A DNA stretch of 22,861 nucleotides from positions 1-22,861 of the forward strand of contig CAZDCW010000023.1 in NCBI GenBank assembly GCA_964504135.1, written 5' to 3'. This stretch comes from JACPTG01 sp964504135 (GTDB taxonomy: Archaea; Nanobdellota; Nanobdellia; Woesearchaeales; UBA10216). How positions within the stretch are numbered: position 1 is the stretch's first letter; the number at the start of each line of letters is the position of its first letter. A program made the position numbers and the translations under genes. The notes under the pieces are model-generated. The model searched no databases. It saw only the letters and a program-made list of their open reading frames with translations, and had not been told where the DNA came from. This document shows positions 1-6,875 of this stretch, piece after piece.

Positions 1-25
1 GATTTTGTGTATGCGATCCCGGCAT
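1..25 (-). CDS. possible start of a minus-strand gene running off the left edge
   Basis: An ATG on the minus strand (25 to 23) is followed by codons running off the window. Upstream of it on that strand lie an AAAGGA stretch about five bases away and a TATA-like gtttaaat at 81-88. Only eight codons are visible, so no product can be named. This is a weak call resting on position alone. Confidence 0.2.
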
Positions 26-113
26 GTTGTCCTTTGGTTACGATTTCTTTTGGTTTTTTAAGGAGAAGGTTCGGAACTTGGTTTAAATGCTTTTTCTTTC
101 AGTTTGAAGCTAT

Positions 114-413
114 CTATACCTCAACAAGCACATCCCCGCCCTCAACCTTCACCTTATAGGTTGGCACGCCTACAGGAAGTACCTTGCCTCTGCCGGTGGT
201 AACGTCAAACAACCAGCCATGCCCTGGGCAGGATACGGTTTTTCCGTCCAGTTCGCCTTCGCCGAGCGGCGAGCCCTTGTGCGGGCATGTATTGTCTATG
301 GCATAGAACTCGCCCTCGACGTTGAAGAGAGCTATGCGTTTTCCTGCAGCGACAACCACTTTTCCTGTTCCCGGCTGTATTTCAGCCCTGGTGGCAGCCT
401 TTACAAACGCCAT
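114..413 (-). CDS. Rieske [2Fe-2S] ferredoxin-like protein
   Basis: A 99-residue single-domain protein carrying both Rieske cluster motifs: CPHKG (Cys43, His45) and CPGHG (Cys62, His65). The family binds one [2Fe-2S] cluster through two Cys and two His. Length and lack of a signal peptide or membrane helix match soluble Rieske ferredoxins or NirD-like small subunits, rather than bc1 or dioxygenase subunits. A role as a one-electron carrier in the cytoplasm is inferred; no oxidoreductase partner lies next to it. The ATG at 413 has a TATA-like box (435-442) centred about 25 bases upstream, suggesting its own leaderless transcript. That box overlaps the stop codon of the upstream GNAT gene. Confidence 0.9.
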   Translation of the reverse strand: MAFVKAATRAEIQPGTGKVVVAAGKRIALFNVEGEFYAIDNTCPHKGSPLGEGELDGKTVSCPGHGWLFDVTTGRGKVLPVGVPTYKVKVEGGDVLVEV

Positions 414-434
414 GCCTTTTGGGCTTTTGCCCGC

Positions 435-442
435 TTATTTAT
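435..442 (-). promoter_or_regulatory. TATA-like box for the Rieske gene
   Basis: On the minus strand this reads ATAAATAA, centred about 25 bases before the ATG at 413. That is the spacing expected for an archaeal leaderless promoter. It overlaps the last codon of the GNAT gene. Confidence 0.55.
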
Positions 443-986
443 GCCTTTTGCTGTGTTCCTGCCTGAGCAGGCCGTAGTGGTTTATGTTGTGGAGCCGTCC
501 AAACCTGAGGATGTGCTGCCTTACTGTTCCCTCATGGCTGAACCCTGCCTTCTGAAGAACCCGGTTTGACGCCCTGTTTTCCTCGAAGGCCGTTGCCTCA
601 ACCTTGTTGAGCCTGAGCTTAGCAAAGGCAAACTGCAGGGCCATTCTGATTGCTGCGCTCATAATCCCCTTTCCCCAGTGCTTTTTGCCCAGCCAGTAAC
701 CTATGGTTGCACTCCTTGCCTTCCAGTCAACTTTGTTCAGGCTTATCAGCCCTATGAGTTCTGCTTTCTTCCTGCTGACTATGGCAAAGGCGTATCCTTC
801 CTTTTTCTTCCAAGCCAATGCTGACTTGGCAATGAACTTTTCAGCAGCCTTCCTTGGGTAGGGGTAGGGTATGTTCTCAGTATACCTGGAGATGGCCCTG
901 TGCCTTACGTTTTTGAAGATGTCCTTCCCATCCGATTTCCTGAGCGGCCTGAGCAGGATTTCGCTGCCTGCGAGAACCTTTGCCAT
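435..986 (-). CDS. GNAT N-acetyltransferase, RimJ/RimL type
   Basis: A 183-residue acetyl-CoA-dependent acetyltransferase. It opens with the RimJ/RimL-like beta strand EILLRPLRKSD (residues 9-19). It has the strand IGYWLGKKHWGKGIM at about 95-109, whose WGKG is the acetyl-CoA pyrophosphate loop, and ends with the motif-B segment ENRASNRVLQKAGF (136-149), typical of this subfamily. Substrate is unknown; relatives acetylate protein N-termini or small amines. The frame stays open upstream to 1178, but that extension overlaps the divergent kae1 start and has no family similarity I recognise. The ATG at 986 has TATA-like atttaaat (1011-1018) about 28 bases upstream, so I chose it. The product is very basic (Lys/Arg-rich). 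Confidence 0.88.
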   Translation of the reverse strand: MAKVLAGSEILLRPLRKSDGKDIFKNVRHRAISRYTENIPYPYPRKAAEKFIAKSALAWKKKEGYAFAIVSRKKAELIGLISLNKVDWKARSATIGYWLGKKHWGKGIMSAAIRMALQFAFAKLRLNKVEATAFEENRASNRVLQKAGFSHEGTVRQHILRFGRLHNINHYGLLRQEHSKRHK

Positions 987-1010
987 CCGCAGGGCCTCGG
1001 CAGGGCTGAT

Positions 1011-1018
1011 ATTTAAAT
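1011..1018 (-). promoter_or_regulatory. TATA box for the GNAT gene
   Basis: The palindromic ATTTAAAT is centred about 28 bases upstream of the ATG at 986. It decides the start of this gene over the longer open frame. Confidence 0.6.
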
Positions 1019-1058
1019 TTTTGTTGGACAGCTGCCTGTATTGTTTCCGCAGGCAACC

Positions 1059-1066
1059 TTTTTTAA
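1059..1066 (+). promoter_or_regulatory. weak TATA-like box for kae1
   Basis: TTTTTTAA is centred about 27 bases before the ATG at 1090. It is less TATA-like than other boxes in this window, but the spacing is right for a leaderless start. Confidence 0.4.
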
Positions 1067-1089
1067 CTGCCCCTTTTTTCCAGCTGACA

Positions 1090-2076
1090 ATGATCTGCCT
1101 GGGGATAGAGTCAACAGCGCACACGTTTGGAATCGGGGTGGTTGATGAAGCTGGAAAAATCCTTGCGAATGTCATCAAGCCTTACACCACTGATACTGGC
1201 GGGATTATTCCCGCGAAGGCGGCTGACCACCATGTGGAGCTCTGCGATGTGACCCTGAGGGAGGCGCTTGCGGAGGCAGGAGTTTCAATTAGGGAGGTCG
1301 GCCTGATTTCCTTTTCCAGGGGGCCTGGAATTGGGCAGTGCCTTAGGGTTGGAGCCTTTGCGGCCAGGTCGCTTGCGCTTCGGCACAGCATCCCTGTTGT
1401 GGGCGTCAATCATTGCATTGCCCACCTTGAAATCGGCAGGCTTTTGACAGATACCTCTGACCCTGTGCTTTTGTACGTTTCAGGCGCCAACACGCAGGTC
1501 ATTTCATTTGAATCAGGAAGGTACAGGATTTTTGGGGAGACTCTTGACATTGGCGTTGGCAATCTGCTTGATGTTTTTGCCAGGCATGTTGGCCTGGGCT
1601 TTCCAGGCGGGCCAAGAATTGAGGAGATGGCGAAGAAGAGCTCCAATTATGTTGAGCTTCCTTATGCGATTAAGGGGATGGATGTGAGCTTCGGCGGCCT
1701 GCTTACGAACATTCGACGAAAGCATAGCGAGGGCCTGTCAACTGAGGATTTGTGCTTCAGTTTGCAGGAAACTGTCTTTGCCATGCTTTTGGAGGTAAGC
1801 GAGCGCGCACTTGCCCACTGCGGGAAGGATGAGCTTCTTCTTGGAGGCGGTGTGGCCTGCAACAGGAGGCTTCAGCAGATGGCCCGGATGATGTGCGAGG
1901 GAAGGGGCGCCAGGCTGTTTGTTCCTGATGATCGGAAGGTGTTGGTTGATAACGGCGCAATGATTGCCTGGCTTGGCATTCTTGAGAGGGCTAAAGCCAG
2001 GGCAGACGTGGCTGAGACAGGCATTCTGCCATATTGGCGGACTGACCAGGTTGAGCCAAACCGCAATAGCTCGTAA
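1090..2076 (+). CDS. kae1: tRNA N6-threonylcarbamoyladenosine synthase Kae1 (KEOPS subunit)
   Basis: A 328-residue Kae1/TsaD/Qri7-family ASKHA protein, the catalytic subunit of KEOPS. It transfers the threonylcarbamoyl group to A37 of ANN-decoding tRNAs. Visible marks are the N-terminal GIESTAHTFGIGV, the metal-binding HCIAH (His108, His112), LYVSGANTQ (128-136), MDVSFGGLLTN (197-207), GGGVACNRRL (252-261) and the late DNGAMIAW with Asp287 as probable third metal ligand. Length matches archaeal Kae1. It is not fused to the Bud32 kinase, unlike in several euryarchaea, and Bud32 is not in the window. The reading frame extends upstream to 871, but homology begins at 1090. Confidence 0.96.
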   Translation: MICLGIESTAHTFGIGVVDEAGKILANVIKPYTTDTGGIIPAKAADHHVELCDVTLREALAEAGVSIREVGLISFSRGPGIGQCLRVGAFAARSLALRHSIPVVGVNHCIAHLEIGRLLTDTSDPVLLYVSGANTQVISFESGRYRIFGETLDIGVGNLLDVFARHVGLGFPGGPRIEEMAKKSSNYVELPYAIKGMDVSFGGLLTNIRRKHSEGLSTEDLCFSLQETVFAMLLEVSERALAHCGKDELLLGGGVACNRRLQQMARMMCEGRGARLFVPDDRKVLVDNGAMIAWLGILERAKARADVAETGILPYWRTDQVEPNRNSS

Positions 2077-2108
2077 TTCGAAAACTTTTCGGAAAATTCC
2101 GGCAAACA

Positions 2109-2115
2109 TTTATTA
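2109..2115 (+). promoter_or_regulatory. TATA box for the small membrane protein
   Basis: TTTATTA is centred about 27 bases upstream of the ATG at 2139, consistent with leaderless transcription and separate from kae1. Confidence 0.5.
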
Positions 2116-2138
2116 AGGACGCCGCACCTGTCCAATAC

Positions 2139-2432
2139 ATGCCAATCAGGAATTACTTAAAGAATGCGTCTGTTTTGGAAATGCTGCTTTTTGCGATAGT
2201 ACTGTTTGTAGTATTAAAGTCGCTGAATATTATAGACCCGCCGCCGGAAACAATCCAGCTATGGCAAGGCGTTTTGCCCCAGGTAGGTGCAATCACCATT
2301 GTTTTTTACGCTCTGAAAAGCGAAATTCACAAAGTGGCAAGAGAGCTGGAAATCAGGATAAACGACAAGCTTATCGTTCAGAGCGACAGGATTGCGCGGC
2401 TTGAGGGACCTGGGAGAACACACGCAAGGTAG
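2139..2432 (+). CDS. small membrane protein, function unknown
   Basis: A 97-residue protein I do not recognise. A hydrophobic helix spans about residues 13-33 (LEMLLFAIVLFVVLK) and a second, weaker one about 47-60. The C-terminal third is charged and probably helical (KSEIHKVARELEIRINDKL). Probable topology is two membrane helices with a cytoplasmic tail. It has its own promoter and sits between kae1 and the OB-fold/permease pair, with no overlap to either, so context does not suggest a role. Confidence 0.6.
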   Translation: MPIRNYLKNASVLEMLLFAIVLFVVLKSLNIIDPPPETIQLWQGVLPQVGAITIVFYALKSEIHKVARELEIRINDKLIVQSDRIARLEGPGRTHAR

Positions 2433-2463
2433 CCCGCAGTTTTTTCGGTTGGTTCGGAAATCT

Positions 2464-2500
2464 TTCTGAAAAGGCCGGTTTTCCTGAAAAATTTTCAGAA
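2464..2500. repeat. 9-bp perfect inverted repeat in the 2433-2584 intergenic gap
   Basis: TTCTGAAAA (2464-2472) pairs with TTTTCAGAA (2492-2500) across a 19-base loop. It follows the stop of the small membrane protein gene by about 30 bases and could be a hairpin at the transcript end. The rest of this 150-base gap contains no gene I can see. Confidence 0.45.
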
Positions 2501-2554
2501 TATCCGCAGGAGCTTCGACGCCTCCGGAAGGCTTCTATCATTTCCGGGCAAGGA

Positions 2555-2561
2555 CTTATTA
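2555..2561 (+). promoter_or_regulatory. TATA box for the OB-fold/permease pair
   Basis: CTTATTA is centred about 27 bases before the ATG at 2585. It probably drives both this gene and the overlapping permease gene. Confidence 0.5.
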
Positions 2562-2584
2562 GCGCAATAACACTGGATGCAGGA

Positions 2585-2944
2585 ATGAATGAGAAAATGT
2601 TGCTTAAGGTTTCGCTCGCCGTGGCTTTCCTTGGCCTTGTTTCCCTTGCAGCCATCTCGGCCTTTACCCAGCTTGAGCCTGCAAATACCTACGATATCAG
2701 CAGGCAGCATGCTGGCAGGGACGTCAGGATAAGGGGAACAGTAACAGGCATTCATGCATCAGGGAATGCCTTGCTTCTTCAGGTGTCGCAGCTTAAGGCA
2801 ATTGACGTAGTGCTTTTTGAGAAGGCTAACTTCAGCGTTGGCGATGAGGCTGATATCACAGGCTCAGTCAGGATGTTCAACGGCAGGCCGCAGATTATAG
2901 GTGAGAGGTATCGTTTTGAAAAAAGGAAATTATGCTTGAGTTAA
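2585..2944 (+). CDS. membrane-anchored OB-fold protein
   Basis: A 119-residue protein with an N-terminal hydrophobic segment (about residues 6-27, VSLAVAFLGLVSLAAISAF). It is a signal anchor or cleavable signal peptide, so the rest is probably extracytoplasmic. Residues about 45-112 resemble an OB-fold of the nucleic-acid-binding/YdeI-like type: RDVRIRGTVTGI, ALLLQVS, VVLFEKANFSVGDEADITGSVRMFNGRPQII. The pattern of a beta strand with RGTV and a late GxxxxxxGRPQI is typical. The ligand is unknown. Its last 13 bases overlap the start of the TctA-like permease, so the two are probably translationally coupled and may act together at the membrane; that link is inference. Confidence 0.7.
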   Translation: MNEKMLLKVSLAVAFLGLVSLAAISAFTQLEPANTYDISRQHAGRDVRIRGTVTGIHASGNALLLQVSQLKAIDVVLFEKANFSVGDEADITGSVRMFNGRPQIIGERYRFEKRKLCLS

Positions 2945-4119
2945 TCGCAGCCGCATTGGCAGGCGTGCTGATCGGCACAATATCAGGCCTGACTCCTGGC
3001 CTGCATGTGAACCTTGCGGCAGCCATATTCGTGCACGCAACAGGTGGCTTGCCTGGACTGGTAGTGGCAGTTGCGCTTGTGAGCATGTCCTTTGCGCATG
3101 TTTTTCTTGAGTTTGTCCCTGCTGTTTTCCTCTCCGCGGCATCCGAGGACACCGCCATGGCCTCAAAGCCTGCTGCTGAGATGCTGATGAAAGGCCTCGG
3201 ATACGATGCAGTAAGACTGGCTGTCACTGGCTGCATGGCTGGCTTTCTTGCCGCGGCTTTGCTCCTCCCGATTTTGCTGCTTTCCGTACCTTTTGTATTC
3301 AGCGCTGTGAGGCCTTACATAGGGCTGGTTCTCTCCTTGTTCGCGCTGTTCATGGTCTGGATGGAGAGGCGGCGATTGTTTTGGGCGTTCCTGGTTTTTG
3401 CCGCATCAGGGGCTCTGGGAATCATTGCCTTTGGCCTGCCAGGGCTTGGCGAGCCGCTTCTTCCAATGCTGTCAGGGCTTTTCGCAGTAAGCTTTATTGT
3501 GATGTCACTTGCCAGCGATTTTCAGTTGCCTGTCCAGCATGCGGTTGATGTAGTTGAGCTTAAGGCTTCTTCAATGGCGCAGGGAGCCGCGCTGGCCATT
3601 GCAGCCGGCAGCATTATTTCGATTTTCCCGGCTCTCGGCCCTGCCCAGTCTGCTTCGGTTATAGGCAGCCTTGCGCGCAGCCGCGAAAACACAGGCTACC
3701 TGGTCCTGATCGGCGCCGTGGCATCGGTTTCGATGTTCATGAGCCTGGTTACGATGTACACCATTGCGAGGGCAAGGAATGGCTCTGTGGCCATGGCCCA
3801 GGACGCCTTGGGTGGCGTAGGTGTTGGCCATTTTTCCCTGCTGCTGGCCGCAGCCTTTCTTTCCGCAGGGCTTTCAGTGGTTGCGGCGGTTTACGCTGCG
3901 CGGCTGTCCTGTCGCGTCGCAACCTGGCTCAATTACAAGCTTCTGCTTGGATTTGTTGCATCGCTTATCCTCCTGCTGGTTGTTTTGTTTTCAGGCGTGG
4001 CTGGTTTGGTTGTCATGCTTACAGGCGCAGCAATTGGCATAGTTTGCATAAGCAAAGGCCTTAACAGGAGCCTTCTCATGGGCTGCCTTATGTTGCCTGT
4101 CATGGCAATTTATTTATAG
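2932..4119 (+). CDS. TctA/DUF112-family (COG1784-like) membrane permease
   Basis: A 395-residue, highly hydrophobic protein with about ten membrane segments. The N-terminal GTISGLTPGLHVN (residues 15-27) matches the family signature G-x-x-P-G-x-x, and a pseudo-repeat occurs near 226-240 (IISIFPALGPAQSAS), as expected for the two-fold internal symmetry of TctA-like permeases. Bacterial TctA works with periplasmic TctC and small TctB in carboxylate uptake; archaeal COG1784 members occur alone and their substrate is unknown. No TctB or TctC is visible; the overlapping upstream OB-fold protein is the only candidate partner. The ATG lies 13 bases inside the upstream gene, after a weak AAAAGGA. Confidence 0.82.
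   Translation: MLELIAAALAGVLIGTISGLTPGLHVNLAAAIFVHATGGLPGLVVAVALVSMSFAHVFLEFVPAVFLSAASEDTAMASKPAAEMLMKGLGYDAVRLAVTGCMAGFLAAALLLPILLLSVPFVFSAVRPYIGLVLSLFALFMVWMERRRLFWAFLVFAASGALGIIAFGLPGLGEPLLPMLSGLFAVSFIVMSLASDFQLPVQHAVDVVELKASSMAQGAALAIAAGSIISIFPALGPAQSASVIGSLARSRENTGYLVLIGAVASVSMFMSLVTMYTIARARNGSVAMAQDALGGVGVGHFSLLLAAAFLSAGLSVVAAVYAARLSCRVATWLNYKLLLGFVASLILLLVVLFSGVAGLVVMLTGAAIGIVCISKGLNRSLLMGCLMLPVMAIYL
4110..4118 (+). promoter_or_regulatory. TATA box for the histidine phosphatase gene
   Basis: TTATTTATA, overlapping the stop codon of the permease gene, is centred about 27 bases upstream of the ATG at 4141. Confidence 0.55.
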
Positions 4120-4140
4120 GCTGCCGCAGAAACTCATGGC

Positions 4141-4740
4141 ATGAGGCTCATCCTCGTCAGGCATGGGGAGACAGAAGACAATGTTAATCACATCAGCCAG
4201 GGCCATAGGGATACTGGCCTGAATGAGCAGGGAAGGCTCCAGTCAGCCGCGATTGGCAGGGCGTTGAATGCAGAGAAGGTTGATGCCATCTTTTCAAGTG
4301 ACCTGCGGCGTGCAAGGGAGACTGCTGAGGCCATTCTTCGCTTTCACAATGCGCCTGTGACTTTCTCCAGCCATATAAGAGAGCAGTCCATTGGCGTGTT
4401 TGAGGGCCGGCCCAGGAGCCATTTCAAGGATTTCATGCTTGAGGCTGCGCCGCGCGGGAAACTGGAAGAGGTTGCGCCTGAGGGTGGTGAAAGCATGGCG
4501 CAGGTAAGGAGGCGCGCTGAAGATTTCCTCAGGATGCTTACCCAAAAATATGCTGGCAGGACTGTAATTGTAATCAGCCACGGCGGCTTTCTGAAGATGC
4601 TTCTTGGAGTCCTTCTTGACAAGTCTGCGGGCGAGTCGCTTACAATGTTTGAGCTTAAGAACGCCTGCATAAGCATTATAGAGGTAAGCCATTCAGGCAG
4701 CAAGGTACACGTCATAAATTCTGTTTCGCACCTGGCTTGA
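4141..4740 (+). CDS. histidine phosphatase superfamily protein (phosphoglycerate mutase-like)
   Basis: A 199-residue branch-1 histidine phosphatase. The phosphohistidine motif is LVRHGET (Arg7, His8), followed by SSDLRRARETA (52-62, with the phosphate-binding Arg), the proton donor region IREQSIGVFEGR (79-90) and the second catalytic His in VISHGG (His147). These residues are all present, so it should be an active phosphatase. The substrate cannot be told from sequence; cofactor-dependent mutase, alpha-ribazole phosphatase and broad phosphatase activities share this fold. Its last 29 bases overlap the 3' end of the convergent zincin-like gene. Confidence 0.9.
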   Translation: MRLILVRHGETEDNVNHISQGHRDTGLNEQGRLQSAAIGRALNAEKVDAIFSSDLRRARETAEAILRFHNAPVTFSSHIREQSIGVFEGRPRSHFKDFMLEAAPRGKLEEVAPEGGESMAQVRRRAEDFLRMLTQKYAGRTVIVISHGGFLKMLLGVLLDKSAGESLTMFELKNACISIIEVSHSGSKVHVINSVSHLA

Positions 4741-5122
4741 GCAATCCGACTGCATAGAGCTCAGCTAAGGGCTCCTCAATCAGCCAGCTTCTGGCAGTAG
4801 ACACTGGTTTGCCAGGCCATTCTTCTCCATTATGTCTGTGTACGTGGTAAAGTTCGTGCCTAACGCTAGCACCAGTTGCAAATACCTTGCCCAGGCGCAT
4901 TGACCATTTTCCCTGGCCAACCATTTCTGTTTCCGGGAATAGGTTGCTTCCGAAGCTGGCTTCTATCGCTATCCCTTCCAGCCCAAGCGTATGCATCTCA
5001 GATGCCACGGATTTTTCGAGCTGCCTCTTGCCGAATATCCTTTCTGCAAGGAGCAGGTGTGATATGTAGTACAATCCAATAATAGCCGCGTACCCGAAGA
5101 CGTTTTCCACCAGACGCCCCAT
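4712..5122 (-). CDS. membrane-associated HExxH (zincin-like) protein
   Basis: A 136-residue protein. An N-terminal hydrophobic stretch (about residues 7-25, ENVFGYAAIIGLYYISHLLL) could anchor it in the membrane. SVRHELYHVHRH contains the zinc-metalloprotease core HELYH (His89, Glu90, His93), and downstream acidic residues in LIEEPLAELYAVG (114-126) could supply the third ligand. I do not recognise a specific family, and it is short for a peptidase, so activity is inference. The gene is convergent with the phosphatase gene and overlaps it by 29 bases. A TATA-like box at 5145-5153 gives a leaderless start at 5122. Confidence 0.6.
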   Translation of the reverse strand: MGRLVENVFGYAAIIGLYYISHLLLAERIFGKRQLEKSVASEMHTLGLEGIAIEASFGSNLFPETEMVGQGKWSMRLGKVFATGASVRHELYHVHRHNGEEWPGKPVSTARSWLIEEPLAELYAVGLLKPGAKQNL

Positions 5123-5143
5123 TTATGGCGGCATATGTCTGCC

Positions 5144-5920
5144 CTATTTATTTCTTACGCTGCACCCTCCAGCGGGCAAGGCTGTTATGATGCTGTCCAA
5201 ATCCCCTCCAATCCTCTTTAGGATTCGCTTTGCAGCGTCAGATGTCCTGTCCCTTCCAGGCACCACTTCAGCGTATTTTGTGCAGTGAGCCTTGACTGCC
5301 TGCGGCGGCCCGCCCATAACCCTGCCTTCATCGGTTACCCCCACTGCCAGCCGGAGCTCTGCTGAGACATAATTTGTCTTTCCATATATCATGAATGCGC
5401 CCTTGCCCATGTACTCGCCTGCCCTGGCAGCCTTGCTCACCTGTTCAGGCGCGACATGGAAGACTTCCAAGAGGCCCAGCCCTGCCCTCCAGGCCCTTGA
5501 GTAACTGGCTGTTGCTTGGGCGGTTTCCTGCATTGTCGCCTCTCCAGGCACTTTCCCTTCTGTTTTTATCACAAAGAACGGGCTGCCTGCCATGTCTGTG
5601 TGGAACACTATGTCGTTTGCCTCTGTGTGCTTCTTGATGACTATCTCATTGGAGGTGGCGTCTTTTCCGCCTATCACCAGGAACCCTTCGCTGCTTATGA
5701 ACCATCTTAGCTTCTCGTACCACTTTTTCTCCTGCTTGGGCGCTTCCTTCTTCTTTTGCTGCTCTGCCGCCTTGGCTTTTTGCAGGGCTTCAAGCTTTCT
5801 CCTGCTTGCCTCCAGCGCCTGGCGCGCGCCTTCAAGCTTTTTCTTCGCCTTCTTTGCCTTCTCATAGTATTCTGCGGCGTTCTGCTCAGGCGTCTTTCTT
5901 ACATCAAGGGAGATTCTCAT
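5144..5920 (-). CDS. NFACT-R (DUF814) domain protein lacking the NFACT-N half of Rqc2/RqcH
   Basis: A 258-residue protein corresponding to the C-terminal part of archaeal Rqc2/RqcH (NFACT). It starts with the linker and coiled-coil arm (SLDVRKTPEQNAAEYYEKAKK, then an Ala/Lys/Glu/Gln-rich helix to about 66). The complete NFACT-R domain follows: KWYEKLRWFISSEGFLVIGG (66-85), NEIVIKKHTEANDIVFHTDMAGSPFFVIK (91-119), and the C-terminal GGPPQAVKAHC segment. Full-length family members are about 550-700 residues and carry NFACT-N plus HhH domains that bind the ribosome and tRNA for C-terminal tailing. Those are absent, and the sequence immediately upstream encodes a pilus protein. NFACT-R-only proteins are known (e.g. 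eukaryotic CCDC25). It lies 12 bases after the TadC-like gene and is probably cotranscribed. No Shine-Dalgarno is visible. Confidence 0.85.
   Translation of the reverse strand: MRISLDVRKTPEQNAAEYYEKAKKAKKKLEGARQALEASRRKLEALQKAKAAEQQKKKEAPKQEKKWYEKLRWFISSEGFLVIGGKDATSNEIVIKKHTEANDIVFHTDMAGSPFFVIKTEGKVPGEATMQETAQATASYSRAWRAGLGLLEVFHVAPEQVSKAARAGEYMGKGAFMIYGKTNYVSAELRLAVGVTDEGRVMGGPPQAVKAHCTKYAEVVPGRDRTSDAAKRILKRIGGDLDSIITALPAGGCSVRNK
5145..5153 (-). promoter_or_regulatory. TATA box for the zincin-like gene
   Basis: The minus-strand AAATAAATA is centred about 27 bases before the ATG at 5122. It overlaps the stop codon of the NFACT-R gene upstream. Confidence 0.55.
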
Positions 5921-5932
5921 AGGAGGAGTTTT

Positions 5933-6832
5933 TTACTTCACAAATCCCTGCGCAAAGGTAATTGTCACGAATGCAAAGGTCATCATGATTAACGAGTGCT
6001 TCAGGCCTGAGGTCAGGTCTCCTTCAGCGAGCTTGCCCAGGACAACCCCTGCGAAGAAGGCCTGTATCAGGCTCATCATCAGGAATATGCCGTAAAGGCT
6101 TATCAGCCACTGGCCGAAGCTTGAGATGAATGCGGATGGCGTAGCCAGCTCTATGGTCACCTTTTGCAGTATCTGCTGCTGCTCTGTAATTCCCTCAAGC
6201 CCTGAGCCCGCAGAGCTTATCCTGCTCATGTAGGGTATCAGCAGGTTCTGGATGATTATCATTACCCCGAGGAAAACGAAGAATATCACGTAGCTCTGCA
6301 TTATCTGGGAATGAAGGCTCGCCTTCCTTTCCTCCTTAATCCTCTTTATCTGTATGAGGCTTTCTGTTATCGAGTTCAGCACGTCCTCTATATTCCCGCC
6401 TGCCTGCTCTGCCTGGATTACAGTTGCTATCGCCCTTTTTATAATCCCGTTTTTAGTTTCCCTTCCAAAGTTCACGAAGGCCTTCTTGAAGGGTATTGCC
6501 CACTCAATCTGGTTGGCGAGCTTTCTTACATGGGGGGAAAGGGCTCCATAGTCTGTGCCTGACACGTGCACAACTGCAGTGGATGCAGGCATTCCTGACT
6601 TTATTGCTCCGGTAAGGTTCCTTACGAATTCAGGGAACCTCGCCTCCAGCTCCTTCTGCTTCCTGTTTTCCCTGAAGACATCCATCCAGTACGGAAGCCA
6701 TGCTACGGTAACCACTATCCCCATCAAGGGAACGAACAGCACCCTTCCAAGGAAGAGATAGAAGTCAAGTATGAACAGCACAATGGCTAACCCTATGGCG
6801 TACCTGTGCCTCTTTTCAAAGCGGATATTCAT
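5933..6832 (-). CDS. TadC/GspF-like type IV pilus inner-membrane protein
   Basis: A 299-residue polytopic protein of the type II secretion F (GspF/PilC/TadC) family, the platform protein that couples the assembly ATPase to the pilin filament. A hydrophobic N-terminus (about 12-45) precedes the F domain (ARFPEFVRNLTGAIKSGMPASTAV, then the EQAGGNIEDVLNSI signature). Two further membrane regions follow (QIMQSYVIFFVFLGVMIIIQNLL and the C-terminal third). The frame is open to an ATG at 6901, but a strong TATA (6859-6866) lies inside that extension, so I use the ATG at 6832 (MNIRFEKRH). It is separate from the main pilus operon at 9-17 kb, which has its own larger TadC; the two may form a heteromeric platform. 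Confidence 0.86.
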   Translation of the reverse strand: MNIRFEKRHRYAIGLAIVLFILDFYLFLGRVLFVPLMGIVVTVAWLPYWMDVFRENRKQKELEARFPEFVRNLTGAIKSGMPASTAVVHVSGTDYGALSPHVRKLANQIEWAIPFKKAFVNFGRETKNGIIKRAIATVIQAEQAGGNIEDVLNSITESLIQIKRIKEERKASLHSQIMQSYVIFFVFLGVMIIIQNLLIPYMSRISSAGSGLEGITEQQQILQKVTIELATPSAFISSFGQWLISLYGIFLMMSLIQAFFAGVVLGKLAEGDLTSGLKHSLIMMTFAFVTITFAQGFVK

Positions 6833-6858
6833 CCCCTTCCCATTCCTGCCATGGGCTG

Positions 6859-6866
6859 TATATATA
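6859..6866 (-). promoter_or_regulatory. TATA box for the TadC-like/NFACT-R operon
   Basis: TATATATA is centred about 30 bases upstream of the ATG at 6832. It is the strongest TATA match in this part of the window and argues against the longer start at 6901. Confidence 0.6.
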
Positions 6867-6875
6867 GGTTTTGGC

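Noticed and set aside
871..1089. Upstream extension of kae1
   Set aside because: This stretch is antisense to the GNAT coding region, and Kae1 homology starts at the ATG at 1090.
1087..1178. N-terminal extension of the GNAT gene into the kae1 start
   Set aside because: The extended minus frame overlaps the coding start of kae1 and has no GNAT-like sequence. A TATA box at 1011-1018 supports the start at 986.
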